A stretch of DNA of 64,000 bases from Hoeflea marina (GTDB lineage Bacteria > Pseudomonadota > Alphaproteobacteria > Rhizobiales > Rhizobiaceae): assembly GCF_003182275.1 (NCBI RefSeq), contig NZ_QGTR01000002.1, positions 186,001 to 250,000 of the forward strand. Direction: 5' to 3'. The translations under genes were made by a program, and so were the position numbers. This document shows positions 19,053 to 27,343 of the stretch, piece by piece. Position 1 is the stretch's first letter, and each line of letters opens with the position of its first letter. The notes below the pieces were generated by a model. It did not search any database, had not been told where the DNA came from, and worked only from the letters and a program-made list of their open reading frames with translations.

Positions 19053-19102
19053 TGGCAGTGAAAGGCGCCTTGGGGCTGCAGATTGATTAGAGGAGCATTT
19101 CT

Positions 19103-19669
19103 TTGGCGTGGATCTGGCGCGATCCGGAAGAAATTCTCGAGTTCGGGACGCTCTATGACTATGACGCGTCGCAACCGGCGACCAACAATGAGCCCTTTGC
19201 CGAGGAGCCGGTCGATCCCAACCTGCGCCCGGTCTTCCACTCCCGGTCCGGCCTGAAGCGCTTCAAGGCGCTGCACTGCCCACCTTTCAGTGGCCAACCG
19301 GTGGTCGATGCGGTCTGGCGCGACATCATCCGCACGTTCGTACCCGCGGACCGGATCCAGTTCCTGCCGGTCCGGCTGATTGCCCGAGGCGAGGTCTGCG
19401 ACGACTTCATGTATGCGATCCCGTTCGACCGGCGGCTCTGCATCGACGCGGAAAGATCCAATGTCAGGCGCAAGATCGACAAGGGCGGTATGGCGATCAT
19501 CTTCTCGGTGACCGGCATCGTGCACCATCCGGATTGTCTTCAGGGCTCTCACATGGCGCGGGATCTGCAACTGACGACGCATCTGGTCATTTCCGACGAG
19601 CTGAGGGGCGCCCTCGCCGCCACCGGCGAGGACAGCGTCTTCTGGCCGCTGAGCCGGATTGCGTACTAG
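19103..19669 (+). CDS. Imm11/DUF1629-like immunity protein without an adjacent toxin
   Basis: The 188-aa protein has a C-terminal HLVISDELRGALAATGEDSVFWPLS, which is the characteristic end of Imm11 (DUF1629) immunity proteins. The middle FLPVRLIARG and CIDAERSN segments agree. The start is a TTG at 19103 with AGGAG seven bases before. GC is higher than in the neighbouring immunity gene. It follows another immunity gene, with no toxin tip in between, so it is either a collected spare immunity gene or the remainder of a lost pair. Confidence 0.65.
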   Translation: MAWIWRDPEEILEFGTLYDYDASQPATNNEPFAEEPVDPNLRPVFHSRSGLKRFKALHCPPFSGQPVVDAVWRDIIRTFVPADRIQFLPVRLIARGEVCDDFMYAIPFDRRLCIDAERSNVRRKIDKGGMAIIFSVTGIVHHPDCLQGSHMARDLQLTTHLVISDELRGALAATGEDSVFWPLSRIAY

Positions 19670-19902
19670 ACACTGAGCGATCCGTTGCTGGGGCCCGGAT
19701 GCTCGTCACCCCGCAATCCTCGCCGGTGACCTTCAAATACGGGCCGGATGGATCCAGGGCGCGCAAGTCATCGCAGTTCGCCTCCACCATCTATCCCTCC
19801 GCCAATGCCGAAATCGACACCGCGGGCATGCCGGCGGGCGGCACGCTGGTCGACGGCACCGCCTATTACCCGGCGGCCGCCTACACCCGCTATCCGCACA
19901 TG

Positions 19903-20013
19903 GGTGAGCGCCGGTCCGCCGACAGCGGATGGCGAATGCCTGTGGCATGAGCCAGGGCGGCGAACGCCGGGGCGCTGCCGCGGGTAGCGCGCCCCCGGCC
20001 GGGCCGAAGGCTC
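19903..20013. repeat. B-type palindromic element, copy 2
   Basis: About 111 bases, same ends and same insertion site as the copy at 17449, with scattered substitutions. Confidence 0.8.
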
Positions 20014-20082
20014 AAGATCGAGGGCGGCGCCAGGCAGTTCCTGCACCGCGACCATCTCGCCTCGGTGCGCGTGGTCACCGAT

Positions 20083-20130
20083 GGTGAGGCGGGCGGGCGA
20101 TTGATCCGGTGAATCAATCGCCCGCCGAAC
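20083..20130. repeat. A-type 48-bp palindromic element, copy 3
   Basis: Same site in the core as copy 1 (within VVTD-GAVV) and nearly identical to it, with the outer arm extended to GGGCGATTGAT/ATCAATCGCCC. Confidence 0.85.
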
Positions 20131-20136
20131 GGCGCG

Positions 20137-21003
20137 GTGGTCGGATCCACCGGCTACAAGCCCTATGGCAAAAAACTCAACCAGGGCTTCCAGACGCAGA
20201 AGAGCTTCCTCAGTGAGCGCGACGACCCCGAGACGGGCCTCATCTATCTCAACGCCCGCTACATGCACCCAGACCTCGGGCGGTTCATCTCCCCGGACGA
20301 CTGGGACCCGGCGCTGCCCGGCGTTGGCACCAACCGCTACGCCTATGCCGGAAACGATCCGGTCAACAGGGCGGATGCGAATGGGCATATCAGTTGGGAG
20401 GGAGTAAAGGAGTTTTTTGGATTTGGGAGTAAATCAAGTGTTACGGGCAATGGTGCCAATGGCGGTGGGTCTGAAGATGTCCCCGCATCGAACCGAAATG
20501 TGACTGCGGCTCACAATCAGCCTCCGGAGACCATCGAGGACCAGAAAAAAATCGGCTTAGGGAAATCTTTAGTCCAAGTTGGCCTTCGGGCAGGCGGCAA
20601 TTTTGCATCCGGATTGGGGTTTTACTTTGGAATGACTACGGGTTTGAATGAAGGCGAGCCGCAACCTGTAGATCTTTCTTATAATGGGCACTCGGCTAGT
20701 TCGCTAGCGATCAGCGGTGCGCGCATCGATCCGAAAGACATTTCGGGTAAACTAACTGTGGCTGGACGCGCAATCGCCAAGCACAATCCAGCTTCCCGAA
20801 GCGGTTCGGCATATCCCGCAGTTACTGGAGGACCAGAAGCATTGAACAGTGCCGGCCAAATCCAGCTAAATGAAATCGTTGGCGATAGCCAAAGTCGGAT
20901 GTCGCCTGGCAACCGTTTTGGTGGCTTTGATGTCATATCACCATCGGGACGCGGTGCGCGGTTCGATTCTGACGGACAATTTAGAGGATTCTTGGAGCCA
21001 TGA
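20137..21003 (+). CDS. Orphan Rhs toxin tip 2 (possible CdiA-type tRNase tip)
   Basis: The 288-aa frame starts at a GTG just after the A element and runs through the intact core end ([22 protein letters not shown]) into a 205-residue tip. Its last 85 residues contain [37 protein letters not shown] and [17 protein letters not shown], ending FLEP. This pattern resembles C-terminal tRNase tips of CdiA proteins from memory. The His of AKH, the Arg/Ser cluster and the DGRG-like turn are candidate active-site residues. Expression is doubtful because the upstream core is broken. The next gene overlaps it by four bases. Confidence 0.65.
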   Translation: MVGSTGYKPYGKKLNQGFQTQKSFLSERDDPETGLIYLNARYMHPDLGRFISPDDWDPALPGVGTNRYAYAGNDPVNRADANGHISWEGVKEFFGFGSKSSVTGNGANGGGSEDVPASNRNVTAAHNQPPETIEDQKKIGLGKSLVQVGLRAGGNFASGLGFYFGMTTGLNEGEPQPVDLSYNGHSASSLAISGARIDPKDISGKLTVAGRAIAKHNPASRSGSAYPAVTGGPEALNSAGQIQLNEIVGDSQSRMSPGNRFGGFDVISPSGRGARFDSDGQFRGFLEP

Positions 21004-21221
21004 AACAAGAATATAAATATCGTATAAGCAGTGATATTGACTACGATGAGTTGATTTGTGAGTTATACATAGAAAATGAGCCGTGCTTGATTATATTTCT
21101 AGAAAAAAATAAGCAAAGAATCCTGTTTCTTGATGGAATAAAAGCAAAAAATGTTGTAATGGAAGAATTGGTCGAGAACATAAGGTCCGCCTCCGATGCG
21201 CTGATGCGACATATTAAATGA
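21000..21221 (+). CDS. Small candidate immunity protein for tip 2
   Basis: The 73-aa acidic protein begins with an ATG overlapping the toxin stop (ATGA), which ties its translation to the tip. It is AT-rich and rich in Glu, Ile and Leu, with no cysteine-pair or membrane features. No family is recognised. Immunity function is inferred from the overlap with the toxin. Confidence 0.6.
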   Translation: MKQEYKYRISSDIDYDELICELYIENEPCLIIFLEKNKQRILFLDGIKAKNVVMEELVENIRSASDALMRHIK

Positions 21222-21405
21222 ACACATTTTCTGGTTGGAATATATTTACTGTAGAATTAGAAAATTAAGCGAAATAAAAAAACGCCTGTACTGCAACCGT
21301 ATTCACCTGACAGTGCCGCGTTTTGAGGGGGCGTCAGGCGCCACGAGCTTCTTCTATGATGCCAACGGCAACATGGTCGGCGATGGCGACCGCACGCTCG
21401 CCTGG

Positions 21406-21453
21406 GGTGAGGCGGACAAGCCATCGATCCAGTGAATCGATGGCCCGCCGAAC
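21406..21453. repeat. A-type 48-bp palindromic element, copy 4
   Basis: The inner stem is GCCATCGAT/ATCGATGGC, differing from the other copies at paired positions on both arms. It interrupts the TLAW-ANRL codons, a third distinct insertion site. Confidence 0.85.
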
Positions 21454-21675
21454 GCCAACCGGCTGGCGGAGGTGCTCGTCACCCCGCAATCCTCGCCGGT
21501 GACCTTCAAATACGGACCGGATGGATCCAGGGCGCGCAAGAGCTCGCAGTTTGCCTCCACCATCTATCCCTCCGCCGCCGCCGAGATCGACACCGCGGGC
21601 ACGCTCGCCGGTGGCACGCTGGTCGACGGTACCGCCTATTATCCGGCCGCTGCCTATACCTGCTATCCACACATG

Positions 21676-21785
21676 GGTGAGCGCCGGTCCGCCGACAGCG
21701 GATGGCGAATGCCTGTGGCAGAGCCAAGGCGGCGAACGCCGGGGCGCTGCCGCAGGCAGCGGACCCCCGGCCGGGCCGAAGGCTC
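21676..21785. repeat. B-type palindromic element, copy 3
   Basis: About 110 bases at the same core site as the other two B elements. The reading frame of the downstream toxin passes through part of it. Confidence 0.8.
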
Positions 21786-23111
21786 AAGATCGAGGGCGGC
21801 GCCAGGCAGTTCCTGCACCGCGACCATCTCGCCTCGGTGCGCGTGGTCACCGACACGGCCGGCGCCGTGGTCGAATCCACCGGCTACAAGCCCTATGGCC
21901 GAAAGCTCAACCAGGGCTTCCAGACCCAGAAGAGCTACATCGGCGAGCGCGACGACCCGGAGACGGGTCTGATCTATCTCAACGCCCGCTACATGCACCC
22001 CGATCTCGGACGGTTCATCTCGCCGGACGACTGGGACCCGACGCTGCAGGGCGTCGGCACCAACCGCTACGCCTATGCCGGCAATGATCCGGTGAACAAG
22101 GCGGATGCGAATGGGCATCAAAGTAATAGTATGGATTTTGAAGCCGAAATGAAATCGGTCATCACCGAAGCAAGTCGTAACTCGTCAGATCGTGATACAC
22201 CGGAACAAAAAGAAGCAAAGGAGGCGACGATTGAATGGGCGCACGCCGAATTGGCCGCCGAAGAGGCAAGAAAGAAGGAAGAACATTACGCAATTGGTTT
22301 GTCGATGTTCGATATGTCTTGGGCATCGCTTACTGGAGGTTTAGCCATGCAGAAAGGCGCGGCTATGAACGTTGCAATAGCACAAGCGAGACGATCCGAT
22401 TCGGCAAGTCCACGGCCGACCTGCTGCTTTGTCGCCGGGACCTTGGTCGATGCAGAAGGTGGGCTACGGCCAATTGAGACAATTCAAGCCGGTGACCGCG
22501 TTTGGTCGCGAGATGTGAATTCCGGAATCACTGAGCTAAAGAAGGTCACCGACCTGATTCAACGACACAATCGAGAAATCTGGGAGGTAGCTCTCGTCTC
22601 TACCGGCGGCCAAATTGCGCGCTTCGAAACCACAGATGATCATCCCTGGTGGATTGCCGATCTGGGATGGATAACGACTGAGGAACTGGGTGACGGAATG
22701 GCGGCAACAACCCGTGACGGTCATGGAATGCTCGTTGTGTCTGTAAAAAAAATGTACAAAACAGAGAGAACTTACAATCTCACCATCGCCGATTACGAGA
22801 CATATTTTGTAGGAAGCAGACGAGTGTTGGTCCACAATTGTCCAACTGGATCATACATAAATCAACACGCTTCCGGAAAGGTCTATATTGGTAAGGGAGA
22901 TAAGAAACGTTCGGAGATTTCGGGTCAGCGGATAGAAAAAGCTCGGAATGATCCACACGTTGGAACAAAGCTTCATAAAGCTACAAGTGATCGCGAATCA
23001 TTTAAGCAAGAGTCTCGTGAACTGGATAAGTTCGGAGGACCGAAAAACGGACAGAATTACAATTCGATTGAGTCCCCTGGCAAAAGATACAGGGCAGAGG
23101 ATGGGGAATGA
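21702..23111 (+). CDS. Orphan Rhs toxin tip 3: Hint domain plus GIY-YIG/URI-like nuclease
   Basis: From about residue 29 this 469-aa frame is an uninterrupted Rhs core end ([20 protein letters not shown] through DANGH). A helical linker follows. Next comes a Hint (hedgehog/intein) self-cleaving domain starting at [14 protein letters not shown], with a DDHPWW block and ending VLVHNC (about 240-381). The tip of about 88 residues carries [17 protein letters not shown], a conserved Arg of the [11 protein letters not shown] segment and [20 protein letters not shown]. This matches the URI/GIY-YIG-type toxin fold from memory. The true start is uncertain because the frame enters through a B element. 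An RraB-like immunity gene follows. Confidence 0.7.
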   Translation: MANACGRAKAANAGALPQAADPRPGRRLKIEGGARQFLHRDHLASVRVVTDTAGAVVESTGYKPYGRKLNQGFQTQKSYIGERDDPETGLIYLNARYMHPDLGRFISPDDWDPTLQGVGTNRYAYAGNDPVNKADANGHQSNSMDFEAEMKSVITEASRNSSDRDTPEQKEAKEATIEWAHAELAAEEARKKEEHYAIGLSMFDMSWASLTGGLAMQKGAAMNVAIAQARRSDSASPRPTCCFVAGTLVDAEGGLRPIETIQAGDRVWSRDVNSGITELKKVTDLIQRHNREIWEVALVSTGGQIARFETTDDHPWWIADLGWITTEELGDGMAATTRDGHGMLVVSVKKMYKTERTYNLTIADYETYFVGSRRVLVHNCPTGSYINQHASGKVYIGKGDKKRSEISGQRIEKARNDPHVGTKLHKATSDRESFKQESRELDKFGGPKNGQNYNSIESPGKRYRAEDGE

Positions 23112-23112
23112 A

Positions 23113-23457
23113 ATGGCAATCAGGAGGGATAGTTTTCCCAGCGATGACGACGGTGAGACACTTTATTCATTGGCGGTCAGAGGGGTAGATCTAAGATTAA
23201 AACGTAAAATAGATTTCTATTGTCATGTAAAAGACTGTGAAACGGCAAAACGAATATGTGAAGACCTGATAACGTACGGTTATAATGTCTCTATATTTGA
23301 AAGTAAATATGAAAATAGAATCTCTGATATTTCTGTATATATGTCGATTGAAATCCTTCCGAAGTACGAAATATTAATAATGGAGCAAAATAGAATTAAC
23401 CTATTGCTTTCAGACTATGGTGTCAAATGCGATGGGTGGGGAACTCTTGTTTCATAA
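23113..23457 (+). CDS. RraB-like immunity protein for tip 3
   Basis: The 114-aa protein has FPSDDDGETLYSLAVRGVDL, a central KIDFYCHVKDCETAKRIC and a C-terminal CDGWGTLVS. These are the landmarks of the RraB (regulator of RNase activity B) fold, which is used as an immunity protein in several toxin systems. The ATG at 23113 follows GGGGA by five bases; an in-frame ATG at 23101 overlaps the toxin end. AT-rich codon use matches the toxin tip. It probably binds and blocks the nuclease tip upstream. Confidence 0.7.
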   Translation: MAIRRDSFPSDDDGETLYSLAVRGVDLRLKRKIDFYCHVKDCETAKRICEDLITYGYNVSIFESKYENRISDISVYMSIEILPKYEILIMEQNRINLLLSDYGVKCDGWGTLVS

Positions 23458-23802
23458 CAGAATGGGTGAGGGGCTACATAGGGGGGCTTCCACTTCCTTC
23501 CTGTATAGTGAACTGCGCTGATCTCCGGATCGAATGATTGCAGTAGGCCCAATCTCCTCGATGCGCAGCGCACGGCTGCCCGAGCTTCCGGTCAGGCAAC
23601 TCCAAATGACTTCCGTCGCGGGTGGCAACTCCTTTGCATCGACCCACGCCCAAGGTTTCGGCCCAGTATCCGGAAGACAAGCTCGCAGCCGATCGATGCA
23701 AGTCCTCCACGCATCTGTGGACAGTACTGGTCAAACCGCAGCCGGGGCGGGACTCTGCTTGCAGGAACGTTGTAGGCTTTCCGTTCGGACAGCGGGGCAG
23801 GG
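23458..23802. other. Junction between rhs island and gspD
   Basis: About 345 bases without a supportable gene. GC returns to the high level of the gsp genes after about 23560. It marks the right edge of the island and probably holds the gspD promoter, but no clear box is visible. Confidence 0.4.
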
Positions 23803-25890
23803 ATGATCAGGCGTCTTTTCATGGTCGTATGCACAGGCCTGGCGCTCGCGGGTTGCGGCACCGCGTCGACGTCGACCCTGTTCGAGCAGACGATCGACAG
23901 CCTGCGCAACGAGGGCAAGCCGGCGGCGAACCTGAGCGGCGGCTCGCGAAGCCTCTTCGCCTCCGATGCCAGGTCCGGCTTCACCGGCGCCCAGGTGGAG
24001 GGGTCGAACACCTTCGTCGCCTCCGTCGCGCCGTCGATCAACGCCGGCACGACCCGCGCGGGCGAGGAGGGATACACGCTCAATCTGCTCGGCGCGCCGG
24101 TGGCTATCGCCGCCAAGAGCGTGCTCGGCGATATCCTGCATGTCAATTACACGATCGACCCGCGGGTCGAGGGCACGGTGTCGCTGCAGACCAGCGACCC
24201 GGTCAACCGCGACGATCTGGTCGAGCTGTTCGAGACCGCGCTGTCGATCGCCAATGTCTCCATCGTGCGCAAGGGCGCGGGCTACCAGCTGGTCCCCAGT
24301 TCGATGGCGCTTGGGGCGACGCCGGGCGTCAGCGTGCCGTCGCTCTCCGGTCGCGGACCGGGCGTCATCGTGCAGGTGATCGAACTGCGCAACATCGCCG
24401 CCGAGGAGATGCAGACCATCCTGACGCCGATCAGCCGCGAGGGGTCGATCCTGCGGGTCGACACCAAGCGCAACTACATCGTCATTGCCGGCACCCAGGC
24501 CGATCTGCGCGCGATCCGGGATGCGATCAATGTCTTCGATGTCGATGCGATGCGCGGCCAGTCGGTGGCGCTGCACCCGCTCAAGCAGGCCAAGCCCGGC
24601 GACGTCGTGCGCGAGCTGGAAAACATCTTCGGCGTCGAGAACGGCAAGAGCGGCGTTGTCCGCTTCATCGCCAATGACCGGCTCAATTCGGTGCTGGTGA
24701 TCACCTCGCGCTCGGCCTATCTGCAGCGCGCGTCAGCCTGGATCCGCAAGCTTGACAGTCTCGCCAACAGCTCGGACGCCCAATTGTTCGTCTACCACAT
24801 CCAGAACCGCCCGGCGCGGGAACTGGCAGGCGTGCTGCAATCGGTCCTCAGCGGCGCGTCTTCGACCGGGACGACCGCCGCCAGCCAGGTGTCGCCGGAT
24901 CAGGATGCCGTCGCCCTCGGCGCCGACCCCGCGGCGCTCGAGACAATGGCTGCCGGCCAGCTGTCCGACGCATCGGTGGTCGCCGACACCGAGAACAATG
25001 CCCTGCTGATTTCCACCAATGAGCGCGAATACAAGCGCATCGAGCGCATCCTCGCCCAGCTCGACGTGCTGCCGACTCAGGTCCTGCTCGAGGCGGTGAT
25101 CGCCGAGGTGACGCTGAACGACGAATTGAAATTCGGTCTGCGCTGGGCGGTCGAGAGCGGCAACTTCAACTTCAATTTCTCCGATCTCGCCACCGGCCTG
25201 GCGTCGGCATCGTTCCCGGGGGCGGCCTTCGGCTTTGCCACCGACAACATCCAGGTGACGCTGAATGCGCTGGCCAGCATCACCGATGTCAACGTGATCT
25301 CGTCGCCGACGCTGATGGCACTCAACAACCAGCAGGCCATCCTGCAGGTGGGCGACCAGGTGCCGATCGTCACCCAGCAGGCGACCAACACGGTCACGGT
25401 GAACGCGCCGGTGGTCAATTCGGTGGCGCTGAAGGACACGGGCATCATTCTCAAGGTGTTGCCGCGGGTCAATGCCAGCGGCCGCATCCTCCTGGACATC
25501 GACCAGGAGGTCTCGAGCGTGGTCAAGACCACCTCCTCGGGCATCGATTCGCCGACCATCCAGCAGCGCAAGATCTCCACCAAGGTGGTGGTCAATGACG
25601 GCGAGAGCCTGGCGCTGGGAGGTCTCATCCAGGAGCGCAACAATCTGCAGCGCGCCCAGGTGCCGGTTCTCGGCAACATCCCGCTGTTGGGCAACGCCTT
25701 CAAGAACAAGACCGATTCGATCGCCCGGACGGAGCTGATCATCTTCATCCGCCCGCGGGTGGTGCGCAATGTGGAGGAGGCGCGCGATGTCACCGCCGAG
25801 TTCCGCGACCGCCTCGGATTCAATTCCGCCATCGGCCTGCGCCGCGGCGGCACGCCGCTGCAGCAGGATCTCAGGCGTCTGGCCTATTAG
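23803..25890 (+). CDS. gspD: Type II secretion system secretin GspD
   Basis: This is the outer-membrane secretin that forms the exit channel. The 695-aa protein has a lipoprotein signal with lipobox LAGC at residues 15-18, so the subunit may be self-piloting. N0, N1, N2 and N3 ring domains follow. The C-terminal secretin domain contains VISSPTLMALNNQQAILQVG and VPVLGNIPLLGNAF, the family signature, and ends in ELIIFIRPRVV. All parts are present and the length is normal. It starts the second gsp block, followed one base after its stop by the prepilin peptidase. Confidence 0.95.
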   Translation: MIRRLFMVVCTGLALAGCGTASTSTLFEQTIDSLRNEGKPAANLSGGSRSLFASDARSGFTGAQVEGSNTFVASVAPSINAGTTRAGEEGYTLNLLGAPVAIAAKSVLGDILHVNYTIDPRVEGTVSLQTSDPVNRDDLVELFETALSIANVSIVRKGAGYQLVPSSMALGATPGVSVPSLSGRGPGVIVQVIELRNIAAEEMQTILTPISREGSILRVDTKRNYIVIAGTQADLRAIRDAINVFDVDAMRGQSVALHPLKQAKPGDVVRELENIFGVENGKSGVVRFIANDRLNSVLVITSRSAYLQRASAWIRKLDSLANSSDAQLFVYHIQNRPARELAGVLQSVLSGASSTGTTAASQVSPDQDAVALGADPAALETMAAGQLSDASVVADTENNALLISTNEREYKRIERILAQLDVLPTQVLLEAVIAEVTLNDELKFGLRWAVESGNFNFNFSDLATGLASASFPGAAFGFATDNIQVTLNALASITDVNVISSPTLMALNNQQAILQVGDQVPIVTQQATNTVTVNAPVVNSVALKDTGIILKVLPRVNASGRILLDIDQEVSSVVKTTSSGIDSPTIQQRKISTKVVVNDGESLALGGLIQERNNLQRAQVPVLGNIPLLGNAFKNKTDSIARTELIIFIRPRVVRNVEEARDVTAEFRDRLGFNSAIGLRRGGTPLQQDLRRLAY

Positions 25891-25891
25891 G

Positions 25892-26362
25892 ATGGAGGTG
25901 ACCCTGGCCTTCTTCGGTGTTCTCGTGGCGTTGTGTCTCCGGATCGCTGTCGTCGATCTGCGCGACCTGCGGATCCCCGACCGGCTCAATCTCGCGCTCG
26001 GCCTGCTGGCGCTGTGCCACCTGGCGGCGGCGGGCCGAGGCGCCGAGCAGGGCCTGGGCCGCCTGGCCTTTGCGGTCGCCATCGCCCTGGCCTTTGCGGG
26101 GTTTCGCTGGCTCCACCACAGCCGCTCCGGCCGGATCGGCCTCGGCCTCGGCGACGTCAAGATGATCGCCATGGCCGCGCTCTGGATCGGACCGCTGCAT
26201 TTCCCGCTGTTCCTGTTCGTCGCCTCGGCCGGCGGTCTGGTTTTCGTGCTTGCCAATTCGGCGATCGCGGGAATGATGTCGCGGGAGACGAGAACCCCGT
26301 TCGGACCGTTCCTGGCATTCGGGCTGGTGACGGTCTGGCCGATACAGGAGAATCTGTGGTGA
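25892..26362 (+). CDS. Prepilin peptidase, peptidase domain only (GspO/TadV-like)
   Basis: This 156-aa polytopic protein is an A24-family aspartic protease that cleaves prepilin leaders at the membrane. The two catalytic aspartates are visible in DLRDLRIPD (D22) and in GLGDVKM (D88, the GxGD motif). Membrane helices surround them. It lacks the N-terminal cysteine-rich N-methylating domain of bifunctional GspO/PilD enzymes, so its size resembles the CpaA/TadV type. It lies between gspD and gspG and must serve the pseudopilins encoded in both blocks. Confidence 0.85.
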   Translation: MEVTLAFFGVLVALCLRIAVVDLRDLRIPDRLNLALGLLALCHLAAAGRGAEQGLGRLAFAVAIALAFAGFRWLHHSRSGRIGLGLGDVKMIAMAALWIGPLHFPLFLFVASAGGLVFVLANSAIAGMMSRETRTPFGPFLAFGLVTVWPIQENLW

Positions 26363-26370
26363 GGACGTCC

Positions 26371-26844
26371 ATGACAATGATTGAACGATCGGGAAGGGAT
26401 GGTGGTGGGTTTTCTCCGGACCGGCCGTCCCGGCCCGGTCGCGGGGAAGATGGCTTCACGCTGGTCGAAATGCTGGTGGTGCTGGCCATCATCGGGCTGA
26501 TCGCGACACTGGCGACACCGCGTGTGCTGCGCTACCTGGGATCGGCGAAGGTCTCGACGACCGTCACCCAGATCCGCAATCTCGAGGGAGCCCTGGAGCT
26601 CTATTATCTCGACAACGGCGCCTATCCCGAGACCAGCGAGGGGCTTTCCGCGCTCGTCAAGGCCCCGGACAAGCCCTCAAACTGGAATGGGCCTTATCTC
26701 AAGGGCTCCGAGGTCATCAAGGACGCCTGGGGGCACGAATTCAGATACGAGCTCAAGGACAACGGCAGCACCGTTTCGATCCTGTCGCTCGGCGCGGACG
26801 GCAAGGAAGGCGGCACGGACACCAATGCCGACATCAGCAACTGA
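26371..26844 (+). CDS. gspG: Type II secretion system major pseudopilin GspG
   Basis: GspG forms the pseudopilus shaft. After a long basic leader the 157-aa protein has the prepilin site EDGFTLVEMLVVLAIIGLI with Glu+5. The conserved GspG body follows: LEGALELYYLDNGAYPETSEGLSALV, a WNGPYLK segment, the calcium-loop region DAWGHEFRYE and LSLGADGKEGGTDTNADIS. The ATG at 26371 follows GAGG by six bases; a GTG at 26359 overlapping the peptidase stop is an alternative. Confidence 0.93.
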   Translation: MTMIERSGRDGGGFSPDRPSRPGRGEDGFTLVEMLVVLAIIGLIATLATPRVLRYLGSAKVSTTVTQIRNLEGALELYYLDNGAYPETSEGLSALVKAPDKPSNWNGPYLKGSEVIKDAWGHEFRYELKDNGSTVSILSLGADGKEGGTDTNADISN

Positions 26845-27343
26845 GCCGGCACGGCCCCCAATGCAGCTCGCCCGAAAGTGTGCGGCGGTTTCGGGATCAC
26901 GACATGCATCAATACAAACACCTGTGCTGCAGGTGCCGAAAGCGCGCGCCGGCCGTGTCATCGCGGCTGGCGTGTGGCCTGCCTTGCCGCAACGCTCCGG
27001 ACGCCATCTTCCCTGTGAAGTTGAGGGACCAGGCGGCGGCGGACGCAGCTCTGTCCGCCGTCATGCCGGGCCTGGAGCCGGCACCCGGCGGGCGAACGTC
27101 CGCGAGCCGGGGGACTGGTTCCTGCCGCCCCCGCAGAGCGGCATGCAGGTAGACACGTGAATATCGAAGCACCGCGACCGGATCGGAACGGATCTGCGCG
27201 CTGTCCGGAACTGCGCCGCTGACCAGGAAGCGAAGCAAAGCCAGACGGAATGAGCAGTCACTTCAGCGCGAACCAACTTCGGCGATAAAGCGGATCAGGC
27301 GGTTTGGTGATGCCCCAAATCGCACAGGCCTATCGCCTCACGA
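26845..27343. other. Intergenic region after gspG
   Basis: About 500 bases between convergent operons. It holds one copy of a dispersed palindromic repeat (26860-26909); nothing else is supportable. Confidence 0.5.
26860..26909. repeat. Dispersed rhizobial-type palindromic repeat, copy 1
   Basis: The segment contains CCCGAAAGTGTG, CGGTTTCGGG and ATCACGACATGCAT, forming a hairpin between CCCGAAA and TTTCGGG. Related copies lie at 48120 and 62007 (inverted). The motif family is common in rhizobial intergenic regions from memory. Confidence 0.75.

Larger units (their letters stand above)
19697..20136 (+). pseudogene. Orphan rhs core fragment 2, interrupted by palindromic elements
   Basis: Fragments nearly identical to the main core ([33 protein letters not shown]) are separated by one B element and one A element carrying stop codons. 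The upstream edge near 19697 joins unrelated immunity sequence abruptly, as expected for recombination-placed cassettes. Confidence 0.8.
21337..21785 (+). pseudogene. Orphan rhs core fragment 3, interrupted by palindromic elements
   Basis: The sequence starts with a copy of the ATSF-YDANGNMV-GDGDRTLAW region of the core. It is interrupted by an A element at 21406-21453, continues with YGPDGSRARKSSQFASTIYPS, and is interrupted again by a B element. About 110 AT-rich bases (21222-21336) upstream hold nothing recognisable. Confidence 0.8.

Noticed and set aside
17449..21785. Idea that the GGTGAG...AC/AG-bounded inserts are self-splicing introns or inteins
   Set aside because: They replace rather than cleanly interrupt core bases, are too short for known group I/II introns and carry in-frame stops, so palindromic mobile elements explain them better.
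17155..23460. CRISPR array in the repeat-rich rhs region
   Set aside because: Repeats are few, not regularly spaced and sit inside homologous coding sequence.
23474..23734. 86-codon minus-strand frame between the island and gspD
   Set aside because: No ribosome site and no convincing family resemblance; left as intergenic.
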